Below are positions 1 through 6,463 of a stretch of DNA of 9,295 bases, piece by piece. Every line of letters begins with the position of its first letter. Position 1 is the first letter of the stretch. Source of the stretch: RGIG3528 sp045598045 (GTDB lineage: Bacteria > Bacillota > Clostridia > Lachnospirales > Lachnospiraceae); the NCBI GenBank assembly GCA_045598045.1, contig JAZLLG010000008.1:1-9295 (forward strand). Direction: 5' to 3'. The notes below the pieces were generated by a model, which saw only the letters and a program-made list of their open reading frames with translations, did no database searches and was not told the origin of the DNA. A program made the position numbers and the translations under genes.

Positions 1-130
1 CGTCCCGAAACATGGTCATGTTGGCAGGATTTTGGGAGGTACGTAAGCCGGCACCTGAGGGATGCGTAGGTATGTGACAGCAGATGTGAGGAGCGACTGA
101 AAATGACGCTCACTCTACGGATTACGTGGT
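1..130. other. Unidentified structured non-coding sequence at window edge
   Basis: No convincing coding frame is seen. The stretch is full of complementary segments: CCCGAAA (5-11) with TTTTGGG (30-36, one G-U pair if transcribed from the plus strand), enclosing the small hairpin ACAT-GGTC-ATGT; ACGTAA (41-46) with TTACGT (122-127); ATGCGTAG (62-69) with CTACGGAT (115-122, one mismatch); and GAGCG (90-94) with CGCTC (107-111). The nesting suggests a folded RNA or the end of a mobile element rather than an ordinary spacer. The G-U pair weakly favours the plus strand. It could be a fragment of a group II intron domain I or of another structured RNA, but I do not recognise it and its left part lies outside the window. 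Confidence 0.4.
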
Positions 131-167
131 AAAAAAAATCCCGGAAAGTTTAAATACTCTCCGGGAT
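131..167 (-). terminator. Rho-independent terminator of the NlpC/P60 gene
   Basis: On the minus strand, ATCCCGGA (167-160) pairs perfectly with TCCGGGAT (145-138) around a 14-nt loop, and eight T residues follow directly (138-131). The stem begins 9 nt after the TAA of the wall hydrolase gene, so it ends that transcript. There is no comparable T-tract on the other side, so it should act only on minus-strand transcription. Confidence 0.93.
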
Positions 168-175
168 AAATGCAT

Positions 176-1312
176 TTATTCATTTTTTCCAAGGACGCGG
201 CAGTATTTCTTAATGCCGTATGTTCCGCCTTCGGAATTGTAGAAATACATAGATGTAATTTCTACGTCGCCTTTCTTGTAGTACTTTGTATTATTGCTGC
301 TGTTGTGGATAATCTGTCCGTTTCCGATGTACATGGCAACATGATTTACCTGACCGTTTAACTTGCCATAGAAAATCAAATCACCGGGCTGAAGCTCGTC
401 TTTGCTGATTTTGGTGAGAGACGAGGCCATATTGTAGGAAGTTCTCTGGAGGGAATAACCGAAATGTTTGTAAATGGCTCTTACAAAACCTGAGCAGTCA
501 CAGCCGCTTGTAAGACTTTCACCGCCCCAGACATACTTAAGACCGATATATTTTTTAGCATAATCGCAAATGTTGCAACGCTTATCCGAAACCCCGGGAC
601 CATAAGGAGTATATTTTTCTGCCCAAGGAATCTCATATGTGAAATCAACGAATTCAGCACAAACAAAACCGGTCTTACCTTTTTCGTATTCAACTTCAAC
701 CCAGACTTTATTTGAATCTTCTTTGTTGATTATACAGTCATTAAGGATCTTAAGTTCGGAACCACCCTTTGCCTTTGAAACAATTTCAGATTCTGTTGAA
801 GCACTGCTGCGAATATTTAAATTATTAACAGAACTTTGAACCTTGGCGCATGCCGTATAATTTTTCTTTACATACTCAACAGCGTCATCATCGGTAAAAA
901 GATAATCAAGGTAAGCATAACCGGTAATCGTACCGGAAGTAATCTTTGCCCACTTTTCATTCTGATCGTTTTCAACGATTTCATTGATGATGCAGGCATC
1001 ACCTTTATCAAGTAATCCGACTCTGTCATTCTTTGTTGCAGGGCCCGATCTGATATTCAACTGATTGTTAACATTGGCAATTGCAATGTTTTCAGGAATG
1101 TCATAGTCTGCGGTAAGAACAGAAGCCTTCTCCGAAGAATCAATGGCATCATTGGAATAAAAGTCGCTTAATACACTTGTAATGCCGGCAACCGGAGTTC
1201 CGCCCTGAATGGTGTCTGCTTTAACGCAAAAATCGGGCTGTGCGGCAAAAACAAGCACCGAAAGCCCAAGACTAAGTGCAATCTTTAATTTTTTTCCATT
1301 AAGTAGAAACAT
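176..1312 (-). CDS. Secreted SH3b-SH3b-NlpC/P60 cell-wall hydrolase
   Basis: This is a predicted exported peptidoglycan hydrolase. NlpC/P60 enzymes are cysteine endopeptidases that usually cut the D-Glu to diamino-acid bond of stem peptides. From the ATG at 1312 the protein has 378 residues: a signal peptide (about 1-32, KK then a hydrophobic core, possible cleavage after VKA), two bacterial SH3 domains with NIRSGPAT-like and NIRSSAST-like signatures (about 77-139 and 154-224), and a C-terminal NlpC/P60 domain (about 246-373). The catalytic residues are visible: Cys273 in DCSGF, His324 in NHVAMYIG and His336 in QIIHNSS. The reading frame stays open 44 codons further upstream to 1444, but that stretch contains the promoter and 5' leader, and AAAGGGG lies 6 nt before the ATG at 1312. 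It is monocistronic, with its own promoter and terminator. The family also fits spore germination or cell separation roles; which one is not visible. Confidence 0.93.
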   Translation of the reverse strand: MFLLNGKKLKIALSLGLSVLVFAAQPDFCVKADTIQGGTPVAGITSVLSDFYSNDAIDSSEKASVLTADYDIPENIAIANVNNQLNIRSGPATKNDRVGLLDKGDACIINEIVENDQNEKWAKITSGTITGYAYLDYLFTDDDAVEYVKKNYTACAKVQSSVNNLNIRSSASTESEIVSKAKGGSELKILNDCIINKEDSNKVWVEVEYEKGKTGFVCAEFVDFTYEIPWAEKYTPYGPGVSDKRCNICDYAKKYIGLKYVWGGESLTSGCDCSGFVRAIYKHFGYSLQRTSYNMASSLTKISKDELQPGDLIFYGKLNGQVNHVAMYIGNGQIIHNSSNNTKYYKKGDVEITSMYFYNSEGGTYGIKKYCRVLGKNE

Positions 1313-1318
1313 GATTAT

Positions 1319-1325
1319 CCCCTTT
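1319..1325 (-). promoter_or_regulatory. Ribosome binding site fixing the wall hydrolase start
   Basis: AAAGGGG on the minus strand sits 6 nt before the ATG at 1312-1310. Translation from that ATG begins directly with a typical signal peptide (MFLLNGKKLKIALSLG). The longer in-frame start at 1444 would overlap the -35 box and cannot be on the mRNA made from the promoter described here. Confidence 0.85.
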
Positions 1326-1365
1326 AATACATATTTCCTTCTCTTTAATCTCATTTCGTCAAACA

Positions 1366-1414
1366 TTGTTAAACAAATAAATGTGTTTTCAGTTTGTTCA
1401 CATTTTTGTAACAA
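1366..1414 (-). promoter_or_regulatory. Long interrupted inverted repeat at the mRNA 5' end
   Basis: On the minus strand TTGTTA (1414-1409) pairs with TAACAA (1371-1366), CAA (1408-1406) with TTG (1376-1374), and AAATGTG (1405-1399) with CACATTT (1385-1379), leaving a 13-nt loop. The repeat begins one base after the -10 box, so it covers the predicted transcription start (near 1409). As RNA it would fold the very 5' end of the wall hydrolase mRNA, which could stabilise the message. As DNA it could be an operator over the start site. It does not match a riboswitch I know. The complementarity is seen; the function is inferred. Confidence 0.6.
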
Positions 1415-1415
1415 C

Positions 1416-1444
1416 ATTATAACAAGCGATTTTGCACATGTCAA
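1416..1444 (-). promoter_or_regulatory. Consensus sigma-A promoter for the wall hydrolase gene
   Basis: On the minus strand TTGACA (1444-1439) and TATAAT (1421-1416) are separated by exactly 17 nt. Both boxes match the housekeeping consensus perfectly. Transcription should start around 1409, giving a leader of about 97 nt before the ATG at 1312. A promoter this strong usually implies high basal expression, or control by a repressor. Confidence 0.9.
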
Positions 1445-1484
1445 TATTTAAGCATATGAAAACCGCAGTCTTTACATAAGTTTA

Positions 1485-1553
1485 ATAAATTACGAAAATG
1501 AGTTTCGTTAGAATTTATAAGGCTTTCAGAATTTATACGAAAATGTTTCGTTA
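1485..1553. repeat. Two ACGAAA/TTTCGT palindromes upstream of the promoter
   Basis: ACGAAA (1492-1497) and TTTCGT (1503-1508) form the first palindrome, extended by ATAAATT (1485-1491) and AATTTAT (1512-1518). ACGAAA (1537-1542) and TTTCGT (1546-1551) form the second, with another AATTTAT just before it (1530-1536). The nonamer GAATTTATA is directly repeated at 1511 and 1529. The centres are about 44 bp apart, near four helical turns, and lie about 55 and 100 bp upstream of the -35 box. They may be regulator binding sites, or weak hairpins in the 3' untranslated region of gpsA. No T-tract makes either a convincing terminator. Confidence 0.5.
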
Positions 1554-1595
1554 ACCTGAAAAATTATCATTTATTGCGCTTAATACTTTAACGCG

Positions 1596-2609
1596 TTAAT
1601 TGTTCCATTTAAGAGTTGTTGCTTCTACAGTCTTATCTCTTGTAAAAAGATCATGAACGGCATCTGTAGTGCTCTTGCCGTTAAAAAGAACAAGGTTAAT
1701 CTGTTCAACAATAGGCATTTCGACATCAAATTTCTTTGCAAGGGCATATGCGGCCTTTGCACAGTAAACGCCTTCTACTGTCTGTCCAACTTTAGCCTTT
1801 GCCGACTCAACATCCATCCCCTGTCCGAGATAATAGCCGAAATTCCTGTTTCTTGAATGAAGGCTGGTGCATGTAACAATAAGGTCTCCCATTCCCGAAA
1901 GGCCTCCGAAGGTTTCAAGCGCACCGCCCATTTTCATACCAAGTCGGGATATTTCTGCAATTCCTCTTGTCATAAGGGCAGCCTTTGTATTGTCTTCAAA
2001 GCCGAGGCCGTCGGTGACTCCCGCAGCCATCGCAATAACGTTCTTAAGAGAGCCTCCAAGCTCAATACCAAGCATATCGGGACTCGTGTAAACCCTGAAG
2101 AAATCCGTCATGAAGGCATCCTGTACAAAGCAGGCGATCTCTTTTTTACGAGCACCTACAACTATTGTTGTAGGAAGCTTCTTTGAAACTTCTTCTGCAT
2201 GGCTCGGTCCTGAAAGTACACAAACTTCCGCATCTTTTAAAACATCGCTGATTACTTCGGTAAGGGTAAACAGCGTGCTCTCTTCTATTCCTTTTGCAAC
2301 ATTCACAATAACCTGACCGGATGGAATTAATTCTTTAATTCTCTCAGCCGTTTTTCTGACGAAAATTGAAGCAACCGCCATAACAATGATTTCCGGCTTA
2401 CCGGCAAGTGCTTTTTCAAGATTTCCTTCAAGAACAATATCTTCCGGTAGTACCGCACCGGGAAGATTTTTAACGTTATTACGATCTGCAGCAAGTGCAT
2501 CAAGCTCAGCCTGTAATGCACTCCAAAGTGTAACCTTATGGCCGTTTGCAGAAAGTAAAATTGAAAGAGCCGTTCCCCATGTTCCTGCTCCGAGCACAGT
2601 TATATTCAT
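1596..2609 (-). CDS. gpsA: NAD(P)-dependent glycerol-3-phosphate dehydrogenase
   Basis: The enzyme reduces dihydroxyacetone phosphate to sn-glycerol-3-phosphate in the cytosol, supplying the backbone for phospholipids. The protein has 337 residues, normal for the family. The N-terminal Rossmann motif GAGTWG is at 7-12. Conserved lysines are visible in NVAKGIE (Lys106) and GSLKNV (Lys189). The C-terminal domain has the family signature GLSGMGDLIVTC (236-247) followed by SRNRNFG (252-258). The ATG at 2609 is 2 nt after the plsY stop and its AAGGAG (2620-2615) lies inside the last plsY codons, so the two genes are probably translationally coupled. Its product is the precursor for the acyl acceptor used by PlsY. 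It is the last gene of the operon. No clear terminator follows, only the weak palindromes before the next promoter. Confidence 0.97.
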   Translation of the reverse strand: MNITVLGAGTWGTALSILLSANGHKVTLWSALQAELDALAADRNNVKNLPGAVLPEDIVLEGNLEKALAGKPEIIVMAVASIFVRKTAERIKELIPSGQVIVNVAKGIEESTLFTLTEVISDVLKDAEVCVLSGPSHAEEVSKKLPTTIVVGARKKEIACFVQDAFMTDFFRVYTSPDMLGIELGGSLKNVIAMAAGVTDGLGFEDNTKAALMTRGIAEISRLGMKMGGALETFGGLSGMGDLIVTCTSLHSRNRNFGYYLGQGMDVESAKAKVGQTVEGVYCAKAAYALAKKFDVEMPIVEQINLVLFNGKSTTDAVHDLFTRDKTVEATTLKWNN

Positions 2610-2611
2610 AA

Positions 2612-3262
2612 TTACTCCTTTACCTGCTTCTTAACAGTAATCTTATTTTCGTTATGATTAATAAGTCTTACGATATTCTGTCTGTGATTGTAAAATGCAG
2701 ACATGGTAAATAAGGAAGTCACAATAATCATATGAATGTCGCCCTTCGAAACGATTCCGACAAATACCGGGAAAAGTACAGAAGCCATAAGGCTTGCAAG
2801 CGACATATATCTTGTAAAGATGATGATAGCAAGAAAAATCGGAAGACCGATTGCAGCAAGTCTCCAATCATAAACAAGCATGCATGCTCCCATACATGCT
2901 ATTCCTTTTCCGCCTCTGAATTTAAGGTAAAAAGGAAAAAGATGTCCGCATACACAGCCAAGGGCCGTATAGAGGATAAGCAGCTGGTTTTCGTACGAAA
3001 AAGGTACATACTGCGGAAAGAACACATATCTCGTAAGCATGACGGGAATAAGTGTCTTGCAAAGGTCTATAAGAAGCGTGATTATTCCGGCTTTCAAGCC
3101 GACAACACGAAGGACATTTGTTGTTCCGAGGTTACCGCTACCTTTTGATTTAACATCAACATGATAAATCTTGCCGATAAAATAGCCCGAGGAAAAGATT
3201 CCGAAAGCATATCCGACAATAAGGCAGAAAATATATTGTAAAACAGGATAATCCGCAAACAT
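2612..3262 (-). CDS. plsY: Glycerol-3-phosphate acyltransferase PlsY
   Basis: This integral membrane enzyme transfers an acyl group from acyl-phosphate (made by PlsX) to glycerol-3-phosphate, giving lysophosphatidic acid, the first committed step of phospholipid synthesis. It has 216 residues with several hydrophobic membrane segments. The three family motifs are readable: SKGSGNLGTTNVLR (39-52), GHLFPFYLKFRGGKG (106-120) and YNHRQNIVRL (191-200). The ATG at 3262 shares one base with the der stop codon (TAATG), and AAGGAG (3276-3271) precedes it by 8 nt. The tail after motif 3 is short and basic. It sits directly before gpsA, which makes its substrate. Confidence 0.97.
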   Translation of the reverse strand: MFADYPVLQYIFCLIVGYAFGIFSSGYFIGKIYHVDVKSKGSGNLGTTNVLRVVGLKAGIITLLIDLCKTLIPVMLTRYVFFPQYVPFSYENQLLILYTALGCVCGHLFPFYLKFRGGKGIACMGACMLVYDWRLAAIGLPIFLAIIIFTRYMSLASLMASVLFPVFVGIVSKGDIHMIIVTSLFTMSAFYNHRQNIVRLINHNENKITVKKQVKE

Positions 3263-4596
3263 TATTGCTGCTCCTTCTCGTTTCTTTCCCTTATAATAAA
3301 TTTAAGACTTGTGCCGCTGAAACCGAAGGCTTCGCGGATCTTATTTTCGATATATCTTGTGTATGAAAAATGCATAAGCTTCTTATCATTTACAAAAATA
3401 ACAAACGTAGGAGGCTTAACCGCAACTTCGGTAATGTAGAAGAGCTTGAGTCTTCTGCCCTTATCCGAAGGCGGCTGCTGAAGGGAAACAGCCTGCATCA
3501 TAACTTCATTAAGAACACCTGTGCCGATACGTAAATTCTGATTCTGAATTATTGCATCAATATGTTCGAAAATCTTCGGCATACGCTGTCCGGTCTTCGC
3601 AGAGATAAAGACAATGTCAGCATAGGGAATAAAGGAAAGGATTTCACGAATCTTTTCCTGATGCTTGTATATTGTTTTATCGTTTTTCTCTTCAAGAGCA
3701 TCCCACTTGTTGACGCAGATAAGTATACCTTTTCCCGCTTCATGTGCAATGCCTGCAATCTTTGCGTCCTGTTCGGTTACACCCTCGGTAGCGTCGATGA
3801 CTACAAGACATACATCTGCACGTTCAACTGCAGCGACGGTACGAACCATGGAAAACTCTTCAATGTCTTCTTTGATTTTGGCTTTTTTTCTGAGACCGGC
3901 CGTATCAATGAAAACATATTCCGTGCCGTTGAACTTAACTGTTGTATCGATTGCGTCACGTGTTGTTCCTGCGATGTCGGATACAATAACTCTGTTTTCA
4001 CCGCAAAGTTTATTTATGATAGAGCTCTTTCCTACGTTAGGCTTGCCGACAATGGCAATCTTAGGCCTTTCGTCTTCCTCTTCTTCCCTGCTCTTTTCGG
4101 GAACAATTTCACAAATTGCATCAAGAAGGTCACCGAAGCCAAGCATATTTACTGCTGAAACAGGTATCGGAGTGCCTATACCGAGGTTATAAAACTCGTA
4201 AGTGTCATTAAGGAATTTATTGAAGTCGTCGACTTTATTAACACAAAGCACAATAGGCTTATTTGAACGTCTGAGAATGTCAGCAACGGCATAATCAGCA
4301 TCAACGAGACCCGACTTAACGTCAACGACAAAAAGAATGACATCGGCTGTATCAATTGCGACCTGAGCCTGCTGACGCATGTAAGTAAGCATCATGTCCT
4401 GGCTTTCAGGCTCAATACCGCCGGTATCAATGAGTGTGAACTGTCTGTCCAGCCACACAATATCATTATATATTCTGTCTCTTGTAACACCGGGTGTATC
4501 CTGAACTATGGAAATGCGTTCACCCGATATGGCATTAAACAGTGTGGACTTTCCGACATTCGGACGTCCTACAACTGCAATTATTGGTTTAGACAT
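3262..4596 (-). CDS. der: Ribosome-assembly GTPase Der (EngA)
   Basis: Der is an essential tandem-domain GTPase that acts in maturation of the 50S ribosomal subunit. The 444-residue protein has two G domains. The first has GRPNVGKS (10-17), DTGG (57-60) and NKVD (120-123). The second has GKPNVGKS (184-191), DTAG (231-234) and NKWD (296-299). An acidic linker (EEEEDE, about 171-176) separates them, and a KH-like C-terminal domain follows (about 353-437). The ATG at 4596 lies inside the end of the preceding gene (8-nt overlap, ATGTCTAA), with GGAGG (4610-4606) 9 nt upstream. Length, motif order and spacing are all normal. Confidence 0.98.
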   Translation of the reverse strand: MSKPIIAVVGRPNVGKSTLFNAISGERISIVQDTPGVTRDRIYNDIVWLDRQFTLIDTGGIEPESQDMMLTYMRQQAQVAIDTADVILFVVDVKSGLVDADYAVADILRRSNKPIVLCVNKVDDFNKFLNDTYEFYNLGIGTPIPVSAVNMLGFGDLLDAICEIVPEKSREEEEDERPKIAIVGKPNVGKSSIINKLCGENRVIVSDIAGTTRDAIDTTVKFNGTEYVFIDTAGLRKKAKIKEDIEEFSMVRTVAAVERADVCLVVIDATEGVTEQDAKIAGIAHEAGKGILICVNKWDALEEKNDKTIYKHQEKIREILSFIPYADIVFISAKTGQRMPKIFEHIDAIIQNQNLRIGTGVLNEVMMQAVSLQQPPSDKGRRLKLFYITEVAVKPPTFVIFVNDKKLMHFSYTRYIENKIREAFGFSGTSLKFIIRERNEKEQQ

Positions 4597-5905
4597 TAAT
4601 TATTTCCTCCACAAAAGCGCTACCCTCGGATTTTACTATAGAGATTCTGATTTGTAAAGCCGTTTCAATGTCTTCGACGGTAACATTGTCAAGCAGAACA
4701 TTTTCTCCGGTCTTCAAAAGAACACATGGCAAAAGAAGCTTTTCACCGAGTTTCTTGCCTTTAAGCTGATTGATTATGTCATTTCCGGTGAGAAGTCCCG
4801 CTACGGTAACATTATCACCATAAAAATTATTGTGAATGCTGTATACGTTGACTGTTATGTTACCGAAAATCGAACAAACCCTTTCGGCCTGTCTTTTAAT
4901 TTCAGGATAAGCAAGCTCTCCCGTTGCAATGGAAATTGTATGTTTTCGACTGTCACCGACTACGTTCTTAAGAGCTTCCGAAACTTCATAATCAAGAAGA
5001 CGAATCATTCCGACACCGTTACCGATTTGCGGATATCCTTCGTATTCATCATGTTCGGGAACGGGCAGACCGGCTTTAAGATAAAACTCGTCACTTGCAT
5101 ATACAAACCTTGTCCCATAGACATTAAGGAACTTATTCTGCCATTTTTCAATCTGCTCTACAACCTGCCTTGCATCTTCTTTCGTAAAAGGGCTGAGCGC
5201 TGTAAGCCCTTCTCTGTATTTTGTAAGTCCGACAGGAACAACCGACATACTTTTCATATGTTTAATGTACATGGAGAGGTCTTCAATCGTTCTGTCAAGC
5301 TCTTTGCCGTCGTTCCAGCCTTTGCATAAAACAACCTGGCCGTTCATTTCCGTTCCGGCTTCATAAAGCTTTGTCATATGATCGAGAACATTTCCTGCAA
5401 AACGGTTATTCAGCATGCGGCAGCGGAGCTCGGGATTTGTCGTATGTACCGAAACATTAATAGGCGAAAGATTATACCTGATAAGTCGGTCGATATCCTC
5501 GCTTTTCATGTTGGTCAGCGTGACATAATTTCCCTGAAGGAAAGACAGACGCGTATCATCGTCTTTAAAATATATAGTATCACGCATCCCTTTCGGATTC
5601 TGGTCTATGAAACAGAAAATACACTTGTTACGGCATGATGAATACTCATCAAGAATACCATCTTCAAAGATAAGGCCCAAGTCTTCATCCTCATCCTTTT
5701 CAATTTCAAGTTCCCACTCCTCACCGTCGGCTTTTCTTACAACAACAACGACATTCTCATCGGCTGCAAGAAATCTGTAGTCAAAAATGTCTTTTATTTC
5801 TTTGCCATTAACCGAAACAAGCACATCACCTGCTTCAATCTGCATTTCTTCGGCAATGGAGCCTTCCTCGACGCCTTTTATTACAATTTCACAATGTGAA
5901 CGCAT
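4589..5905 (-). CDS. DUF512 protein with PDZ-like and radical-SAM-type domains
   Basis: This 438-residue protein belongs to the DUF512 family, which is common beside der in Clostridia and has no settled function. The N-terminus is PDZ-like (about 6-68, with GSIAEEMQIEAGDVLVSVNG at 15-34). A CX3CX2C cluster follows (Cys91, Cys95, Cys98 in CRNKCIFC), as in radical SAM iron-sulfur enzymes, then a TIM-barrel-like region with NVSVHTTNPELR (150-161) and the DUF512 C-terminal part. An iron-sulfur redox or radical role is inferred; no substrate can be read from the sequence. The ATG at 5905 overlaps the yraN end by 17 nt and has AAGGTGG (5919-5913) 7 nt upstream. There is no signal peptide or obvious membrane segment, so it should be cytosolic. 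Confidence 0.93.
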   Translation of the reverse strand: MRSHCEIVIKGVEEGSIAEEMQIEAGDVLVSVNGKEIKDIFDYRFLAADENVVVVVRKADGEEWELEIEKDEDEDLGLIFEDGILDEYSSCRNKCIFCFIDQNPKGMRDTIYFKDDDTRLSFLQGNYVTLTNMKSEDIDRLIRYNLSPINVSVHTTNPELRCRMLNNRFAGNVLDHMTKLYEAGTEMNGQVVLCKGWNDGKELDRTIEDLSMYIKHMKSMSVVPVGLTKYREGLTALSPFTKEDARQVVEQIEKWQNKFLNVYGTRFVYASDEFYLKAGLPVPEHDEYEGYPQIGNGVGMIRLLDYEVSEALKNVVGDSRKHTISIATGELAYPEIKRQAERVCSIFGNITVNVYSIHNNFYGDNVTVAGLLTGNDIINQLKGKKLGEKLLLPCVLLKTGENVLLDNVTVEDIETALQIRISIVKSEGSAFVEEIINV

Positions 5906-6248
5906 TCTTTATCCACCTTATTTCTTTATCTGTTATTGAAATAACATCAAACCTGCATGCAGTACTATACGGAATGTTATACATGTTCATGTAAAAGCGG
6001 GCTCCTTTAATGATTCTTTGCTGTTTACACAATGTAACAGCTTCTTCCGGAAAACCTTTATCAATGCCGCTGCGATACTTTACCTCAACAAAAACAAGAT
6101 ATGGTTCCTTGTCAAAGTCACGAACAATCAGGTCAACTTCTCCGCCATGGTAATAAAAATTCTTTTTAAGAATTTTCACTCCTTGAGCCTTTAAAAACCT
6201 TTCCGCTATTTCTTCACCGGTTTTACCGATAATACGTGTATTGTACAC
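5889..6248 (-). CDS. yraN: YraN/UPF0102 nuclease-like protein
   Basis: This small UPF0102 protein of 119 residues has the PD-(D/E)XK nuclease-like core: TGEEIAERFL near the N-terminus (10-19), GGEVDLIVRD (35-44), then FVEVKYRSG (53-61). These supply the Asp, Glu and Lys expected at a metal-dependent active site. Family members resemble Holliday-junction-resolvase-like nucleases, but a firm biochemical role is not established. The start is GTG at 6248, with AGGAGG (6258-6253) 4 nt upstream; no in-frame ATG lies near. It is the first gene of the five-gene operon, and its last 17 nt overlap the DUF512 gene. Confidence 0.93.
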   Translation of the reverse strand: MYNTRIIGKTGEEIAERFLKAQGVKILKKNFYYHGGEVDLIVRDFDKEPYLVFVEVKYRSGIDKGFPEEAVTLCKQQRIIKGARFYMNMYNIPYSTACRFDVISITDKEIRWIKNAFTL

Positions 6249-6289
6249 TTTTCCTCCTCACCCATTTCTCCGAAGGTCAGGACCCGATG

Positions 6290-6298
6290 ATTATATCA
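6290..6298 (-). promoter_or_regulatory. Extended -10 promoter of the yraN-gpsA operon
   Basis: On the minus strand TGATATAAT (6298-6290) is a perfect extended -10 element (TGN-TATAAT). The -35 region falls in the T-rich tail of the pullulanase terminator and is poor, as extended -10 promoters tolerate. The leader to the GTG at 6248 would be about 35 nt. It is the only good promoter candidate between the pullulanase terminator and yraN. Confidence 0.7.
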
Positions 6299-6308
6299 CA
6301 TAATGAGG

Positions 6309-6349
6309 AAAAGAAAAAGCGCCCTCCGCACCGATTAAGCGCAGAGGGC
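6309..6349 (-). terminator. Rho-independent terminator of the pullulanase gene
   Basis: On the minus strand GCCCTC (6349-6344) pairs with GAGGGC (6326-6321), and CGC (6341-6339) with GCG (6329-6327). A 2-nt bulge interrupts one side and a 9-nt loop closes the stem. A T-rich tract follows (TTTTTCTTTT, 6318-6309). It lies about 115 nt after the pullulanase stop and immediately before the yraN promoter, so it separates the two transcription units. Confidence 0.88.
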
Positions 6350-6368
6350 AATCTATAGGAGTTTTTAT

Positions 6369-6421
6369 TGGAGTTTCGTGTTTTTGTAAGAAAATAATAT
6401 CACGAAATCTTCATAACTCCA
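6369..6421. repeat. Inverted repeat in the pullulanase 3' untranslated region
   Basis: On the plus strand TGGAG (6369-6373) and TTTCGTG (6374-6380) form one arm. CACGAAA (6401-6407) and CTCCA (6417-6421) form the other, with 9 unpaired bases between the last two. The 7-bp inner stem has a 20-nt loop. It precedes the terminator hairpin on the transcript and lacks a T-tract of its own, so it may be an mRNA 3'-end structure, or a small remnant of an inserted repeat. Function unknown. Confidence 0.5.
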
Positions 6422-6463
6422 GTATCTTATTCTAAACGTTGTATAAATAAACAATAAATCGAC

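Noticed and set aside
1..128. Open minus-strand frame through the left edge
   Set aside because: About 42 codons without a start, and a composition (many Ser, Arg, His, Cys) typical of a frame antisense to structured RNA; no recognisable protein.
1..130. tRNA, SRP RNA, RNase P or tmRNA fragment
   Set aside because: None of the conserved loops or core sequences of these RNAs could be found on either strand.
1310..1415. Possible cyclic-di-AMP (ydaO-type) riboswitch in the wall hydrolase leader, as known for some wall hydrolase genes
   Set aside because: The leader is under 100 nt and AU-rich, and I do not see the conserved GC-rich ydaO core; only a simple hairpin is present.
1588..1599. Perfect 12-bp palindrome TTAACGCGTTAA at the gpsA stop codon
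   Set aside because: Too short with no loop to act as a terminator, and a single isolated copy; it may be chance in AT-rich sequence.
1657..4192. Several plus-strand frames of 60-198 codons opposite gpsA, plsY and der
   Set aside because: They are antisense to genes with complete family motifs, have no ribosome binding sites or recognisable domains, and arise from codon bias of the real genes.
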